Position numbers and translations under genes: made by a program
Shown: in pieces, positions 36,172-48,290 of the stretch
Numbering within the stretch: position 1 is the stretch's first letter
Layout of the letters: each line of letters begins with the position of its first letter
Notes under the pieces: generated by a model
What the model was told of the DNA's origin: nothing
Seen by the model: only the letters and a program-made list of their open reading frames with translations
Database searches by the model: none
Assembly (NCBI GenBank): GCA_020726505.1
Contig: JAHLEZ010000011.1
Coordinates: forward strand, 1,860,001-1,924,000
Direction of reading: 5' to 3'
Length of the DNA: 64,000 nucleotides
From: Leptodontidium sp. MPI-SDFR-AT-0119
Lineage: Eukaryota > Ascomycota > Leotiomycetes > Helotiales > Leptodontidiaceae

Positions 36172-37193
36172 TCAGTCAGATCCGTAAGTTTCCTCGTAAG
36201 CTTCTTCATACTCCTGTCTAGCCTCCTCTACATCTTCCCTGTCGCTACTGCTCACGGAGCTTCCATCGGCATCCTCGTGTGGGAGCTCTCCGCCTCCAAT
36301 TCCAGGTGGTTGACTCTGGTATTGGTGGTTGTCATCGTCATCTAAAACTGCCATGAGCATCGCTACAGGCCAAACAGAGAACAGAGAGTAGGAAAATCGG
36401 AATTCATACCAAGAGCATTCGCCAACAAAACTCCACCAACAGCACCAACAGCTACACCAGCCGCTGCACCCATCATCATATTCTTCTTCGCGTCACTCTT
36501 CTCCTTTGCAGGATCTTGGTATCCGCCTTGACCGTATCCTCCCTGCTGGTATCCTCCTGGCGCGCCATAACCACTAGGGCCGCCTGGATATCCGCCAGAG
36601 CCGTGATCGCCATATCCACCCATTCCACGACTGGCATCATCTTGTTGAGGGTATGAAGGGCCGGTCGGGACGTTCCAGCTCACTTTGCTGTTATACTGCT
36701 CGAGGTACGCCCAGCGATTTCCGACAGGATCCCACAGTGGTTGCCATCCCTGAGGAACCTGAGGAGTCGGTGGAAGTCCACCAGGAGCTCCGTACTGCTG
36801 GGGAGCTGGACTGCCGTAAGGTGCAGGAGGGGGTGCTCCGTATTGACCTGGAGCGGGACTTCCGTATTGCTGAGGGGGAGGAGCGCCGTACTGGCTTGGT
36901 GCTGGACTGTACTGGTTTGGAGGAGGACTGCTGTATGATGGGTTGCTGTTGAACTGTGGCGGTGGTGCGCCGTAGTTTTGCTGGGGAGCTCCTCCTTGAT
37001 AACCTCCGTACTGTGGCTGGTCGCCATAACCTACAGGTATCGCACCGTCAGTGGCTTGCATGGGGATTAGCGGGGTGGGATAGTAAAACTTACCTCTGGT
37101 GGCTTCACCAGTTGGAACTGGTGTTTCTTCTTTCTTCTCATCTTTCTTCATCATCCCCTCGAACTCCTTGGTCATCTTGCTGAAGAACGACAT
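36172..37193 (-). CDS. WW-domain protein with Pro/Gly/Tyr repeats and glycine zipper
   Basis: 303 aa from exons 37193-37094, 37030-36410 and 36362-36172, all in phase. The start is MSFFSKMTKEFEGMM, a possible amphipathic helix. Residues about 40-118 carry imperfect repeats of the type QYGAPPP and YGSPAP. A WW-like domain lies at about 122-156 (GWQPLWDPVGNRW...VSW.VP). A Gly-rich stretch follows, then a small hydrophobic segment with spaced glycines (MMMGAAAGVAVGAVGG) typical of a glycine zipper. An acidic Tyr/Glu-rich tail (QEYEEAYEETYGSD) ends the protein. WW domains bind proline-rich ligands, and the repeats themselves could be one. It may be membrane-associated. No enzyme activity is suggested. 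Confidence 0.75.
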
Positions 37194-38809
37194 GATGGAT
37201 GTATGCCTTGTTTGTTGATATGTTTGTTTGCTGTGGCTGAAAATGAAAAGTGTGAAAGGTAAAGAGAATGAGAGGGAACAGAAGGGATTGTAGATATGTG
37301 GAATGGAGCATGGAGGGGTTGAATGCCAAGTGATTATATGGGTGTTGCAAGAGCGAGGGATATGCACGACGGACTGGGCACTCAGTGCGTGTCAAGCAGG
37401 CATCAGGACACCTAACCGAATGGGATGTAACGAAATAACGGCTCACTTCTTTCTTCTTCCGTTTGCATGGGAGCTTTGTTGCTTCACATGGACCACGGTT
37501 TCGGAAACTGTATTGTACAAGGGGCAAGGGTTCATGGAATCGAACAGACTTTTGGAGACTATCTAAGATGTCTCCAACCGCCAGCCAGCCAGTCAAACGA
37601 ATTGGATAGGAAGATCAGCCGGGACACCATACGGGACGGCCCAACAGACTTTGGATATACGGGAAGGCCCGTAACTCTGAGACTAGGCCAGCCCTAACTG
37701 TCGTTGGTAGCTAGTTACTACCCCTCCATGACCCCTCATCTCATCACTGTGGCTCAACTTCTGTACCTGTCTGCTCTAAAGGCCAGCATTTGTTGTATCC
37801 ACAAGGGCAAACACCGACTTGGCCATTTCATCCATTCTCCGGAGGCTTGCCCTTGAACTGTACCCATTCTGTTTGTCCTTTCTTAAGAAAGCTCTTACTG
37901 TTTATCCCGCATGAATGAAAGCGTTTACAAAAAAGATCCTTGAACAGCTGAAGGACTGCCCCACCAAGATCCTTGGCTTAGTGGGGGGTAGTCATCCCAC
38001 GAATGAAGCCGTACCAATCCTCCCTTGGCGAATCAGAAATGCATGTGTTGATGTAGCTTGGCGCCTGTTATTGGGTGATTCTCGGCTGTGCGGCACTGCG
38101 GCTTGCTTGAGGAGAGTTCAGTTCGATCGATGACTGGGAGTGTGTCGGGAGTGTTTTGAGAGACGAGGAATGCGAGGAACGAATGGATGGGAGGGAGAGT
38201 TTGTTTGTCAGCAGAGAGATCTGAGACTTTCTGAAGAGGTAGAGCCGGGTTCCAATCGGAGCTTTTCCGGAAATCTGTCCTTCCATTAAGCAACATGTGC
38301 GAAGAGCTTCACAGAGTTGTGACAAAATTCACTCTTCTGCAATTTTATCATTCATCAGAACAGCTCGACAGTGTGAAAATCCGGCTATACAGCTGTGTAG
38401 CAAGCTGGTTACCGCCCCAAGCATTGAAGATTTCGAAGCGTATGACGTTGGTTATCACATGACAGTTCACTGCGATATCTTACCTAGGTGAGAGTAGACA
38501 GACAGACATTTTCTCAATCGTCCAGGACGGCATTGCGATGGCGGAGAACTATTCGTCAGGCAAACAAGGCCATACTATAAATCATTCTTCCATGAGCGAG
38601 AGCGAGATGTTTCCCCTCACCTCATCTACCATTTACCCATATGGATGGATATGGGTGAGTTCCGCAATGCCCAAAATAAAATTGAATCACCGCAATTACC
38701 TTTCTCATTTTCCCGAATTCCTCTGAACACGAGCTTCAAACTTTGTTATTTTGAACATACCAGCTTGCTCCATTCAACTTCCTTTGTTTTTGCTCCCTTG
38801 ACTCCATTC
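37194..38809. other. Intergenic region, 1.6 kb
   Basis: Promoter side of the WW-domain gene and upstream DNA of the ABM pseudogene. Open frames here lack coding character. Nothing further is recognised. Confidence 0.5.
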
Positions 38810-39601
38810 ATGAAACTTTTAATATTCGCCAGTCTACTATGCGTAGATTCAGCAACCAGAGACAAGGTTCGCGCAAACCCTGTCCTCAAATTGAAATACA
38901 GAGCGTGCTTACGGTAATTTCCAAGTTACTCGGTCTCATGACTGGGGTTTCTCATAATGCCTTCGCGAACGAACCAGGCGTGCTCAAATTCGGTTTCTTC
39001 GTACCCAGCGAAGAACCCAACGACAAGTTACTATACTCTATCGAAGAGTAAGTCCGCCCTCGAACATCCAAACCACTCTCCTCAAGATTTAATTCACTCA
39101 TACTTTATGCCATAACTTCAGATACGCAAACCAAGTAGCCTTCAACTCCCACCTAACAAGCACCCCGTCGTCGAAATGTTCAGCTGGATCAACTCCGTCA
39201 ACATCTACTCCCGGTCCGCGGAATTCTACAGTCTCGACTCCTCACCGGACACGGTATCCATCCGTCCCGAGTTCGCAACAGTAAAGGATCCCTATGTCAT
39301 GGTCCGCCGAACGATTTATCAAGATGCAAAGCGAGCACAGGCTGTCTCGGCGTGGAAGGATGTCGTCGAGGCGTTGAGGAATGAGACGGGTACTCTACTG
39401 AATGATGTCTATACGAATCCTGTTGAGTCGAAGAGATTGTTTACGATTGAAGCTTGTGAGAGTAAGGAGGAGTATTAGCTGAATACGCATTTGATGAGCA
39501 AGGTGTATGTGGAGAGTGAGAGGATCGCGAAGGAGATGGGGAATGGGACGGAGTTTTTGTCTTTGAGGATGAAGGGCGGCTTCTTGTATAAGCCCGAATA
39601 G
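38810..39601 (+). pseudogene. ABM-domain (quinol monooxygenase-like) pseudogene
   Basis: The remnant encodes the dimeric alpha/beta-barrel fold of antibiotic-biosynthesis-monooxygenase-like proteins. Recognisable pieces are LLGLMTGVSHNAFANEPGVL, EYANQVAFNSHLTSTP, VVEMFSWINS and a second half with VMVRRTIYQDAKRAQAV. Segments: 38810-38866, a suspect 35-nt intron, 38902-39047, then from 39121. Around 39166 the frame must shift by one base at a CCCC run to continue. At 39476 an in-frame TAG interrupts the second half, yet the same frame stays open for 40 more codons (SKVYVESERIAKEMGNG..., GGFLYKPE) to a natural stop at 39599. A frameshift plus a nonsense codon make this a pseudogene or a null allele. 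Confidence 0.72.
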
Positions 39602-41075
39602 GGATAATCTGTTCGATGATTTCTCTGTGAAGATAGTTCTAATAATAAGATGTAGATTGACTTCAGCCAACCCTCGAGATAAGCCTCATGGATGAGTAGT
39701 GAATGGAAAGCTCAAAGCATTGACTTCGATTTGCAGCAGGGAACTGCTTTCCATATATATATTCTACAAGGCCCAGTTTGGAGGGTTTTGATACAAAACG
39801 CCGAATAAGGTATACGTCAGATGCAATTGTGGCAAGTTGATGAACGTCTGATGGTTCTGAGTGGTTTCTATCTGATCACGTTAGCTTCGAAGCGACAGGC
39901 GCTCAAACTTTTAAATTATGGATAAACTTAGACATAGATGAATAGAAAATACCCTTACAAAGTAACTCTCAACCAGTAAGATGTTGGAAGGAGAGTTGTA
40001 CCATTATCCAGCATCTGCTGTTCATCGGAAACCTGAACTCCGGCCTGTATTAAGCACTCAATGATATTTCCCCATGCGAAATACCACATCTTTGAAACAG
40101 GATCGAAAGCAACACTTATGCGAAAATTAGCATCAAGGCGTGTCGCATTTAGCCGAGCCAAAAGGGGGTTGTGTCTTGGCACTCGCGTGTTCTGTTTTCA
40201 TTGACCTGCAAACAATCCGCAGCGACGGTGAGTACATTCTTCTACCCCATCAATCATTCACATCACCTCATAAATATTCCCTCCCAATATTGGGATGGCA
40301 AAGAATCAAAAATCGACCAAATCAAAACTGCACCACCCAGGTTCCTCTTGGCCGAGCCCATAGTATTGAATGCTGCACCCGCGATGGTCGAAAATAACTT
40401 GACTTTTCCTTATATCAATTCGAAAGCAATCTTCAATATCCTTCAATTTCAATCGTTATTCAAAACCGAAGTAGGGCTGAGTAATACTACGGAAATAACT
40501 GGGCCGACGGGCTGCGCGATATTGCGATAGGATCCTGACCTGAAAACGCAAAGAGAATCATAAGTAACAAGTAGCAAAAAAGCCATAGTCATCATCACAA
40601 GCCAAAAAACCAATCCCCCCAAAACCCAAAGATAAGATTAGATCCTGCAAAGAATGCCAGAGAAGCAATAGAACGCTGCAGCGCCCCTGACCAAAAAGCG
40701 GACCGAGGCTGCAAACATCACCTGATTTTACCCTTCCGACCATGCCCGAGATCCACCTTTCTCAAACGTGATTAAAGACAGTCAGAATCCTCTCTCTTTA
40801 TTCATTTTCCTGTTCTTCCTTTATTGTTCTGGAAGGACATGCGTCGACGGTTTATATAATTGCTATTGGGTGTGAGATTTCGTGAGGGATAGTCTTGCTG
40901 CATTCTGGATCTGACCTGCTGTCCTTTATTTGGGATTTCTGAACAGGTACGCCACTTTCCTCCCATTCGTGGAAAAGGCTCGTGTGACTGAGATTTAACA
41001 GCAAATCTCCATACAATCAGAAAATATCCTCCTCATCAGAAATTCTGTTACTCGAACTCCCCAGCAACCGCTATC
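39602..41075. other. Intergenic region with unassigned open frames
   Basis: 1.5 kb. A minus-strand frame at 39955-40182 and a plus-strand frame at 40171-40530 read like protein in places (SVAFDPVSKMWYFAWG; LAEPIVLNAAPAMVENN), but I see no start, splice pattern or family that would make them genes. They may be gene fragments. Confidence 0.4.
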
Positions 41076-41417
41076 ATGGTACGCATTATCTCATCCATAG
41101 AATCCCCCTCACGGAGAAATCCAGGATCTTTTCCTCCCCCTTCCTCTTCATCCTCGATCCTGAGATATCTGTGATAAACCAAATACTAAGCTTATCATCA
41201 GCCGATTGCTCGCCGTTTCTCGATCACAAACTTCTTCATCGCCACTTCAGCACTCGCTTTCCAAGTCTTCGTGCTGTATCCTTGGCATCAGCAGCTCGAT
41301 GACGATTTTGCGAACCTGAAGAAGGAGCACCTGAGCTTGATACAAGAACTCAAGATTGCAAGGATGAATGACATGTCGGAAATCAGGGAGGCGATCAATG
41401 CTTTGAAGAAGAAGTAG
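41076..41417 (+). CDS. 72-aa single-pass membrane microprotein
   Basis: Too short and too split for a simple frame search. The first coding exon is only ATG (41076-41078), followed by a GTACGC donor, a 123-nt intron with an ACTAAG branch site, and exon 2 at 41202-41417. The product starts M-PIARRFSITNFFIAT, has one hydrophobic helix (FFIATSALAFQVFVLY), then WHQQLDDDFANLKKEH and a charged coiled-coil tail ending in KKK. Basic N-terminus, one helix and coiled coil resemble small mitochondrial inner-membrane proteins of fungi; no named family is recognised. It lies alone between the unassigned region and the FAD oxidoreductase. Confidence 0.65.
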
Positions 41418-42907
41418 ACTATGTTGGCTGAGTCGGGGTTTTATGGAATGGCGCCTGAAAAACTTGGCACGAGCGATTTTGAGGATGAGGAAAGAGTGTT
41501 CGTGATTGGGTGATGAAACAGGGCTCTGAAGAGGTCTCGGAGGAGGTATTGCAGGATTTGCTTTTGTTGTTGAGCGTTGAAATGCATCTTAGGAGCGACG
41601 GGTGATTCTTTGTAGAATAGATAGAGGCTGTTATCAGCCAGACTCGCGGTCATGAATGAGCATAATTTACCTAATACTGAGGAAACTGTACACCGAATTG
41701 TCTGAGCAACAGATATGAGAAGACTGATAGTGGGAGTTCCTTAAAGCCACCATCCCAAAGTGAGTGTTCTAAGGTATGTCTCGTACACTGCATAGCAATG
41801 CTGACCTGTTCTGCAGCATCTTCTGTAGTCCGACAGGTCTGTCTATAGCCCACGAAAACGAGCTGAAGTTCTTTGACCTAGCTAACGAAGGCAAATTTGT
41901 CAAAGTTTCTCGAGCGTCGATCATAGCTATTGCGGGAAATACATTCCGACTCTCGAATGGGGCCAGAAGCAGACGCCGTGATTTTCGCCCCCCTCAGAAG
42001 CAGAAACCGTCCCAATCTTCAATTATGGGTTGAAAATCGAGCTTAGCTTGCCGGTACCTAATAACATCTTATCAAATCAGAAGTTGCTTACTGGGACAAG
42101 ATAGACCATAGGTTTATGCCCATTCCTCCAAAGCTTGCATCGACTGGAGACCGTAGTATCATGTTCCCCGAAACCATATCTGCCCCATTCCTTGTGACTC
42201 TCTAGGTCTCTGGGAACTGATGCGACCAGGGTATCTCCTCAGCATGAACGCATTTTTAGTGCGATCTTTATGTCCCTCTGTTCTTTCGTGCCTAGCACAG
42301 CGTTTGGTAGCAAGCCTTTGAAACAGGCAATTGCCCAGAGAGTGGTGGTGAAGTGAGGAAGAGAAAGTAAACACTTCGCTTCAGGCCAACTTCAAGCCTG
42401 CCACTAAATCCGGATGGCACAAGAAAACGAAGGGGGTTATATTCTCACTCAATTGGGAATGTTGTAGAGACCAAGCCTTGCATTTTCCGAAGTCTCTCCT
42501 CTCGCATTGTTGGTGTGCATCAGTTACTCTTCCCTGGACAGCTGAGCAACCCTTCCCTCTCGCAAATCGAGTCACACAAAAACTCTACCAAACACTCGAC
42601 ACCGACATACAGCAAGCAATGAGAATCAAACCTGATATGAACATTTTCTCAACTTTTCTGCTCCAGAAATCAGAACGCGGAGCGTACGGAGTAAATGTTC
42701 CTCACAGATCACGTGTATCAGCTCCGATCCGAAGCTTCGGAGTGCCATTTGACCTCCCATCTTTGAGCGCCGAAAGCTTAGCGGAGATCAACCACCTCTT
42801 CCAAAAGCTTATCTCTCAATTCTATCTCACCCCAATCTCATCTTATCCATTTCCATCTCTTCCAGATCTCACATCTTGCATCTTAGAAACACCACAAAGA
42901 ACAAAAT
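41418..42907. other. Intergenic region, 1.5 kb
   Basis: 3' flank of the microprotein and upstream DNA of the FAD oxidoreductase. A long open frame at 42478-43035 overlaps the oxidoreductase start in another frame and is taken as chance. Confidence 0.5.
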
Positions 42908-44438
42908 ATGACAGGAACAAAACTCCTTTCCGGCCAAGCCAGCCTACCGACCCCCAACTCAACGAAATCATTCTGGCACAGCCAACCCTCCGAGATTCTC
43001 CTCGGCCATCGAACAACAGAGTCCCTACCTACTGAAGCCGACTTGGTGATCGTAGGTAGTGGGCTATCAGGAACCAGCGCCGCTCATTTCGTACGTGAAG
43101 ATGCAGCTGGTAAAGATGTCAAAGTCGTGATGTTAGAGGCGAGAGAAGCATGCTGGGGAGCAACTGGCCGGGTAAGATTTCCCCAATCCAATCCAAGCTA
43201 ATCTAATTCCCACTTGTATCTGTATCTGTATCCAGCAAAGACAAGATAAGAGGAGTTTACAAGATCAATAGAATGGTGGCCACTGCCAGCCCTTCATCTA
43301 CGCAAACCCTCCAGATATCGCGTCGTTCGAGATGCGTAATTACGTGCACATCAAAGACTTCATCGCTACCAACAACATCCCATGCGACTGGCGCACCCTG
43401 TCGGTAGCTCATGCCTACATGGACGATGCTATGTTCGCAAACAGTCTGTCCAAATACGAAACCCTGCTGAAGCAATATCCCGAGATGGCGGACTTAGTCA
43501 CTGTCATCACGAAAGACTCTACTAGCCCCTCACTGGCTGAACTGAGAATCCCGACAGCGTCAGGAGCGTTCTTACAGAAACACGCTGCGAGTGTGTGGCC
43601 GTATAAACTCGTCTCCTGGATGCTGGAGAATCTTCTGAAGGGGAATGAAGACGCGGCTCCGAACTTCAATCTCCAGACTAACACGCCAGTCACACATCTC
43701 CAGAAAGCGAATGATGGGTCTTGGATCGTGCATACGCCGCGCGGAATGATCGCTACCAAAAAGGTACTTCTCACCACCAACGCGTATACGTCACATCTCC
43801 TCCCTGAGTTCAGCGATTTGATCGTTCCTGTGAGAGGGGAGATGAGCAGTCTTATCCCGCCTCTTACCATGAAGCCCGGGAGTGGTGAGAACCCGCCGTT
43901 TGACTACTCGTATGGCTTCATTGGACATGGAAAGCAGAATAAAAATCAAGATGATTATCTGATCCAGCGGCCGTACAGTAAGGATAATGCGGGTGGGGAG
44001 TTAATGTATGGTGGTGGTCGTTCGTATGCGGCGAATGCTGGACTGGGCGTCTCAGACGATTCATCTATCGACCTCCCTGCTGCTGAGTATCTCCGCAGGG
44101 AAATCAATGTGGTGGTAGATATCAAGAGTCAAGAGAAGGAACTGAAAGCCAGTTATGAGTGGAGTGGAATCATGGGGTATTCTCGTGACGATAGACCGTG
44201 GGTTGGAGAAGTGACTGATGACTTGGGCCTTGGTGGCGGGAAGGGTTTGTTTGTTTGTGCTGGCTTCACCGGACATGGGATGCCGAATACGTGTCTTTCT
44301 GGGAAGGCGGCTGTGGATATGGTTTTTGGGAAGGAGGGCGAGGATGTTGATTTGCCGAAGGCGTATCGTTTAAGTAGGGAGAGGGTTAGGGAGGCGAGGC
44401 TGTTGGATGAAGTGCACATTGCGGATGCCAAAGGGTGA
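42908..44438 (+). CDS. FAD-dependent oxidoreductase (DAO family)
   Basis: 476-aa flavoenzyme of the D-amino-acid-oxidase/glycine-oxidase-like superfamily. Exons are 42908-43171 and 43272-44438; the junction falls between GATGR and NGGHCQP and keeps phase. The ADP-binding fold is visible at about residues 45-75 (DLVIVGSGLSGTSAA, then VMLEAREACWGATGR, NGGH). The FAD-closing motif lies near the C-terminus (FVCAGFTGHGMPNTCLSGKA). Members oxidise amines or N-methylated amino acids with O2; the substrate is unknown. No signal peptide, so probably cytosolic or peroxisomal, though there is no clear PTS1 at the C-terminus (DAKG). Not obviously clustered with its neighbours. Confidence 0.88.
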
Positions 44439-44597
44439 TTATTTTGAGATCTTTGTGTAGATATCAATTTTTGCATTGAGTGTCGGTGAATGTCATTAAA
44501 TCATTTAGACACATTCTATCTATTCTTGGAAGACCAGAATCAGACCCAATCTCTAGCTTTTCCTTGTAGGACTCATTTCACTTTAACTCCGAACTGA

Positions 44598-45350
44598 TTA
44601 ACGCCTCTCCCTCCACATCTTATGTTTCTCAATCCGAGTTTGAATCGAATCCAAGGAAAACGGCCAAGACCAATACGGTCCTGCTGCCGGTCTTCCCCTA
44701 CTTGTCCCTCCCGTCCTCGATTGCTGGAAAGTTGCATCATCCAACCAAATCCCCTTAGCATCCTCCCCCTCAAAAGCCTCATCCTCCACGAACTCCACGT
44801 ACTTCTCCACAAGAATATCTGCATCCTGATAGATTAAATCAATTCTAGAAATCCAGATCTTCTTCTTTTTCGGATGTTGTGCATCATCGCCCGGGAGCCG
44901 TCGATAGAACATGTCATTTTTGGGGAGAGTGCCCAGTCCACCGTAGCAGTTTGGGATTCAAGCGTGGAGATCGCACGTGTAGAGACGAGGTAAAGCACGA
45001 AAGATTTCATTGCCCATGTTGCAGGCGGGGTCGAAATTTTCGTCCCCAGAGGCGTTCGCCGTTGATATCGAGATAGAGTTGTTGCATCCTCAACCAATCG
45101 CCAAGATGTGTGGATATGCTCAGCGATGGGCTTTATGAGACGAAGTTGCCGCCGTTCAGTCTTCTCCTTATCATAACTCCCATCGAAATGCAGGTCGATG
45201 TCGCGGTAGATTGCTGGCGGCGCAGCATCCCAGAAAGAACGACATGCCGCGGCTGCAATTGAGGAGATCTTCTCTGTTCGTACATATATGCGGCAAATAT
45301 GATGCGATTTCTTGCAGAACCTCTCTTGGGAGTTTCTTGATGGCCATCAT
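44598..45350 (-). pseudogene. F-box protein pseudogene
   Basis: On the minus strand an ATG at 45350 starts a typical F-box (KKLPREVLQEIASYLPH...LLNCSR). One base later than the frame allows, near 45240, the protein continues as RSFWDAAPPAIYRDIDLHF, the normal continuation of fungal F-box proteins. Another frame change near 45070 leads to LYLDINGERLWGRKF and a third to the C-terminal piece (44912-44598; IDLIYQDADILVEKYVEFV). With coding-like text in all three frames, the gene is decayed or badly assembled. Intact members bring substrates to SCF ubiquitin ligases. Confidence 0.6.
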
Positions 45351-46468
45351 GCTGATTGATACTGATGACGAGGAAGAGTTCTGTTGTACGTGATACGATT
45401 TGGGGAACCAGGTGGTTTAGGGAACTGTTGTGCAATTGATGGGTCCTAGGCTGTGAAGTCTGGCATGTGTTAGCGGCACTGTGCCTGAAATTGCCCCTGA
45501 ATTTAGAGATTGCAGCCTAGAAATCATAGGCCATACGCCTGAAAATGGCAACTAATGCTAAGCGAACTAGATAGTGAATTTGTCAACAACAAGTGTGTCA
45601 CTGCTTGCCTGTCCTCTTGCTTAGGGTACTGGCTACTAGAACGAATTCAAGTCTATATATTATCTCGGTGCAATCAGGATTGAAATATGACGCAAACGCA
45701 CCCGAACATTCACCAAACCAAACTGTGATGGATGATCCTTGCTGTCCCAGTGCTCGTGAAGTTTTATTCACTTAGAACCAGTCACCACCGTACCTGTGTA
45801 GAATCTTGGTGACATTTCTTAAAAGCATCTAAATGACACTAATTGAGAACAACTTACAGCAGGCAATAAGAAGAGAACAATGACACTAAATACAACTTTG
45901 ACAACAACGAAACCCACCCGCTAATCAAGAAAGTTCCGGATTCTCCAAAAGACAGAGCTTCGGGAATCATTCTTTCGTGTTTTGCATTTTGATGCACAGG
46001 ATATGAGGTAGCCGACACATTTCGTTATAAAATCAAAGTATTCTACAGTATATTTCTCTCGCCCCTTATTCGCGATCTCGACTAGAGGTCAAAACCTCAT
46101 GCAGTTGACCTCTTGTGGTCGGCAAACTCTTCTTTAGATTTGTTTTCTAGCTACCTATTTGTACTACAACAGCTACGTTGTAGGATGAATTAGTAACCAG
46201 AATTTTGAAAGTTAATGTTTCAAACGATGACTTTCTCAAACCTGTAGAATTAAACATTTGAAACTTCAACGACGACAGACTGGGCGGAATAAAAATACAG
46301 GTTCCAAAGACGATGTTCTCAATGGAAATTCCATACCACAAACAATATGGCGTTCTGTGTTGGTGTAAGTAGCTTACGATCTTCTCTTTGCGACATGTTA
46401 GAACTTAAATTACGTACGCTGCAGCATGAGGAGACTGGAAGATAAAGTTACAAGGGGCCAAGCTCGGC

Positions 46469-46483
46469 GGGGGGGGGGGGGGG
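46469..46483 (+). repeat. Poly-G tract, 15 nt
   Basis: Fifteen consecutive G in an otherwise AT-leaning region. The exact length is likely to vary or be mis-sequenced. Confidence 0.85.
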
Positions 46484-46924
46484 CTCTACATACGACAAAA
46501 GTATGAGGCTATTGCTATTGACAACACATTGGGAATCAACAACAGCTTACTCCTAAACTTTGCAATTTTAGCCATTTCAATCAAGTCTTCTCCAACTACT
46601 CTAGAACATGAAAATGAAAAATATCAATCTCATGGCTTGCTTCATAAACCATGTATTTCTCCGTTTAGTTCCTAGTACAACACCACCGCCTCCCAAGAGC
46701 ATGTGGCAATCGTCACATCCTATGTATTTGCTCTACAGACGTGTTAATGGTGACCACCTTTTTATATGCGTGTCAAATTCAACTTTCTGGCCTAAAAGGA
46801 AGTGTTGATTTTGAAATGTAATTTCGTATTCACCAAGATGTGAATACCTGTCTTTCTGCCTACCTTGGTAGAGATTAAGAATTCACCACAGAGGAAAATG
46901 TCTTTGGGGACTATAAAACCAACT

Positions 46925-47079
46925 ATGGTTCTAAAGTCCAAGAGCCGAAATAAACGGGGACTTGCCTGCGATGTGCGGGCAAGGTGGCCCAGTTCCCTGA
47001 TCTCCTATGCTCTACCAACCCCAATTCTACTGCCAACAAGTGCATGGATTGTTGTAAGAAGGGCAAATCGTGCGACAAG
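46925..47079 (+). pseudogene. First-exon remnant of a Cys-rich (Zn-cluster-like) protein
   Basis: From ATG at 46925 the text MVLKSKSRNKRG continues, after a one-base frame change at a GGGG run near 46957, as CLRCAGKVAQFPDL and CSTNPNSTANKC then MDCCKKGKSCDK. The cysteine spacing (C-x2-C ... C ... C-x2-C-C-x5-C) and basic residues resemble the N-terminal cysteine cluster of some fungal nuclear proteins. A good GTGAGT donor follows at 47080, but no further exon can be found. Probably a truncated gene. Confidence 0.35.
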
Positions 47080-48290
47080 GTGAGTCAAATAAAATTTCCT
47101 CGCTTGCGAGACTTGGGATTGAAACCACTCCTCGACCGATATCGAGGGATATCACTGTCATGTTATATATCACTGTCATCTCTAACCTTGTTCTCCAGCA
47201 CCTGCAGTTGTAAGATATTGGAGGATTTGGCAGTGCAGTTCTATTTGCTATGCTCTAATATAAAGAGTAATTGAGCATGCAAAACTACAGCTTCCTAGAC
47301 ACAAACCCCCATTTCCTGCAATCGATCTGGGAGAAAAACTGAATTTGCTCATGTTTTTGTGCTTTGACTTTGGGTCTTGGGTTGCGATGGTAGTCTAGTG
47401 GCCCAATTATCCATTTTAAATACCCCGCCCCAGATATCAGAATGGTCGCATCTTACGATTGAAAATATACATTGGTATCAATACCCTCCCTCCTCGACTC
47501 AGTCAACGAGTGAATAAGCGAACAGCAGGCGCACACAACCAGGCCCGGGAAAGGAGAAGAAGAGATGGCGAGAAACTAATCTATCTAGAAATTACCCATA
47601 CAATATGAGATTTGCAGCATATAAACCATACGAAATTTTTCCATTTCGGTTTTAATAAGAAGTAGAGAATGCTAGCCGGAAGTGAATGTAAGGAAACCGG
47701 GAGTGCGTCCGATTTTGCACAAGGAGGTACTCTTTCGTCCCCATCGATTCAATTCAATCCAATCCAATTAAATCTTCAGCAGCCACTGAGATAGAAGCTG
47801 TGAGAACCCACATAACTTATATGACCTTTTCCCCATGGGCGCGAATATGGCGTCGTTATTATCAAAGTTGCCAGCTCTGCTAGCTCTGCCATCTCTCAAA
47901 ACATCATCACACCCTTACACCAGGTTTAATGTCAATGAGATATCTCTAAAGAGAAGGGTAGAGAAACACAACTACCGCATGAGGTGAAGAATAAATCGCA
48001 AGCTAAGATAGTATATGCGTTGGAAAGTGAAAATCTGCGAGCCAGCCTCCTATCTCGTCTAATGACCATAAGTCTTTATGTCGCGTGCGTTGAGGACTGA
48101 AAAGACTGGCGCTGAGACGGTCTTTAATATGCGGTCAATGATAAAGAGTTTTTTACTCTCTAGCTCTAGCTCTCGCTCTTTTGGTGTTGAATCGGATTCA
48201 TTTTCAGGATATATGAGCTCATAGCTACCCCCTAGATGAAGATGCAATCACCTCATAATCCGACCTTGCACATCGCATCACGCCCAAACA

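Larger units (their letters stand above)
45351..48290. other. Gene-poor AT-rich region, 2.9 kb
   Basis: No intact gene. Contains a 15-G tract and a first-exon remnant of a cysteine-rich protein (46925-47079). Confidence 0.5.

Noticed and set aside
39955..40530. Two opposed open frames that read partly like protein
   Set aside because: No plausible start or splice pattern and no family; kept only as a note in the intergenic entry.
42478..43035. 185-codon plus-strand frame before the FAD oxidoreductase
   Set aside because: Overlaps the true start of the oxidoreductase in another frame and has no recognisable motif.
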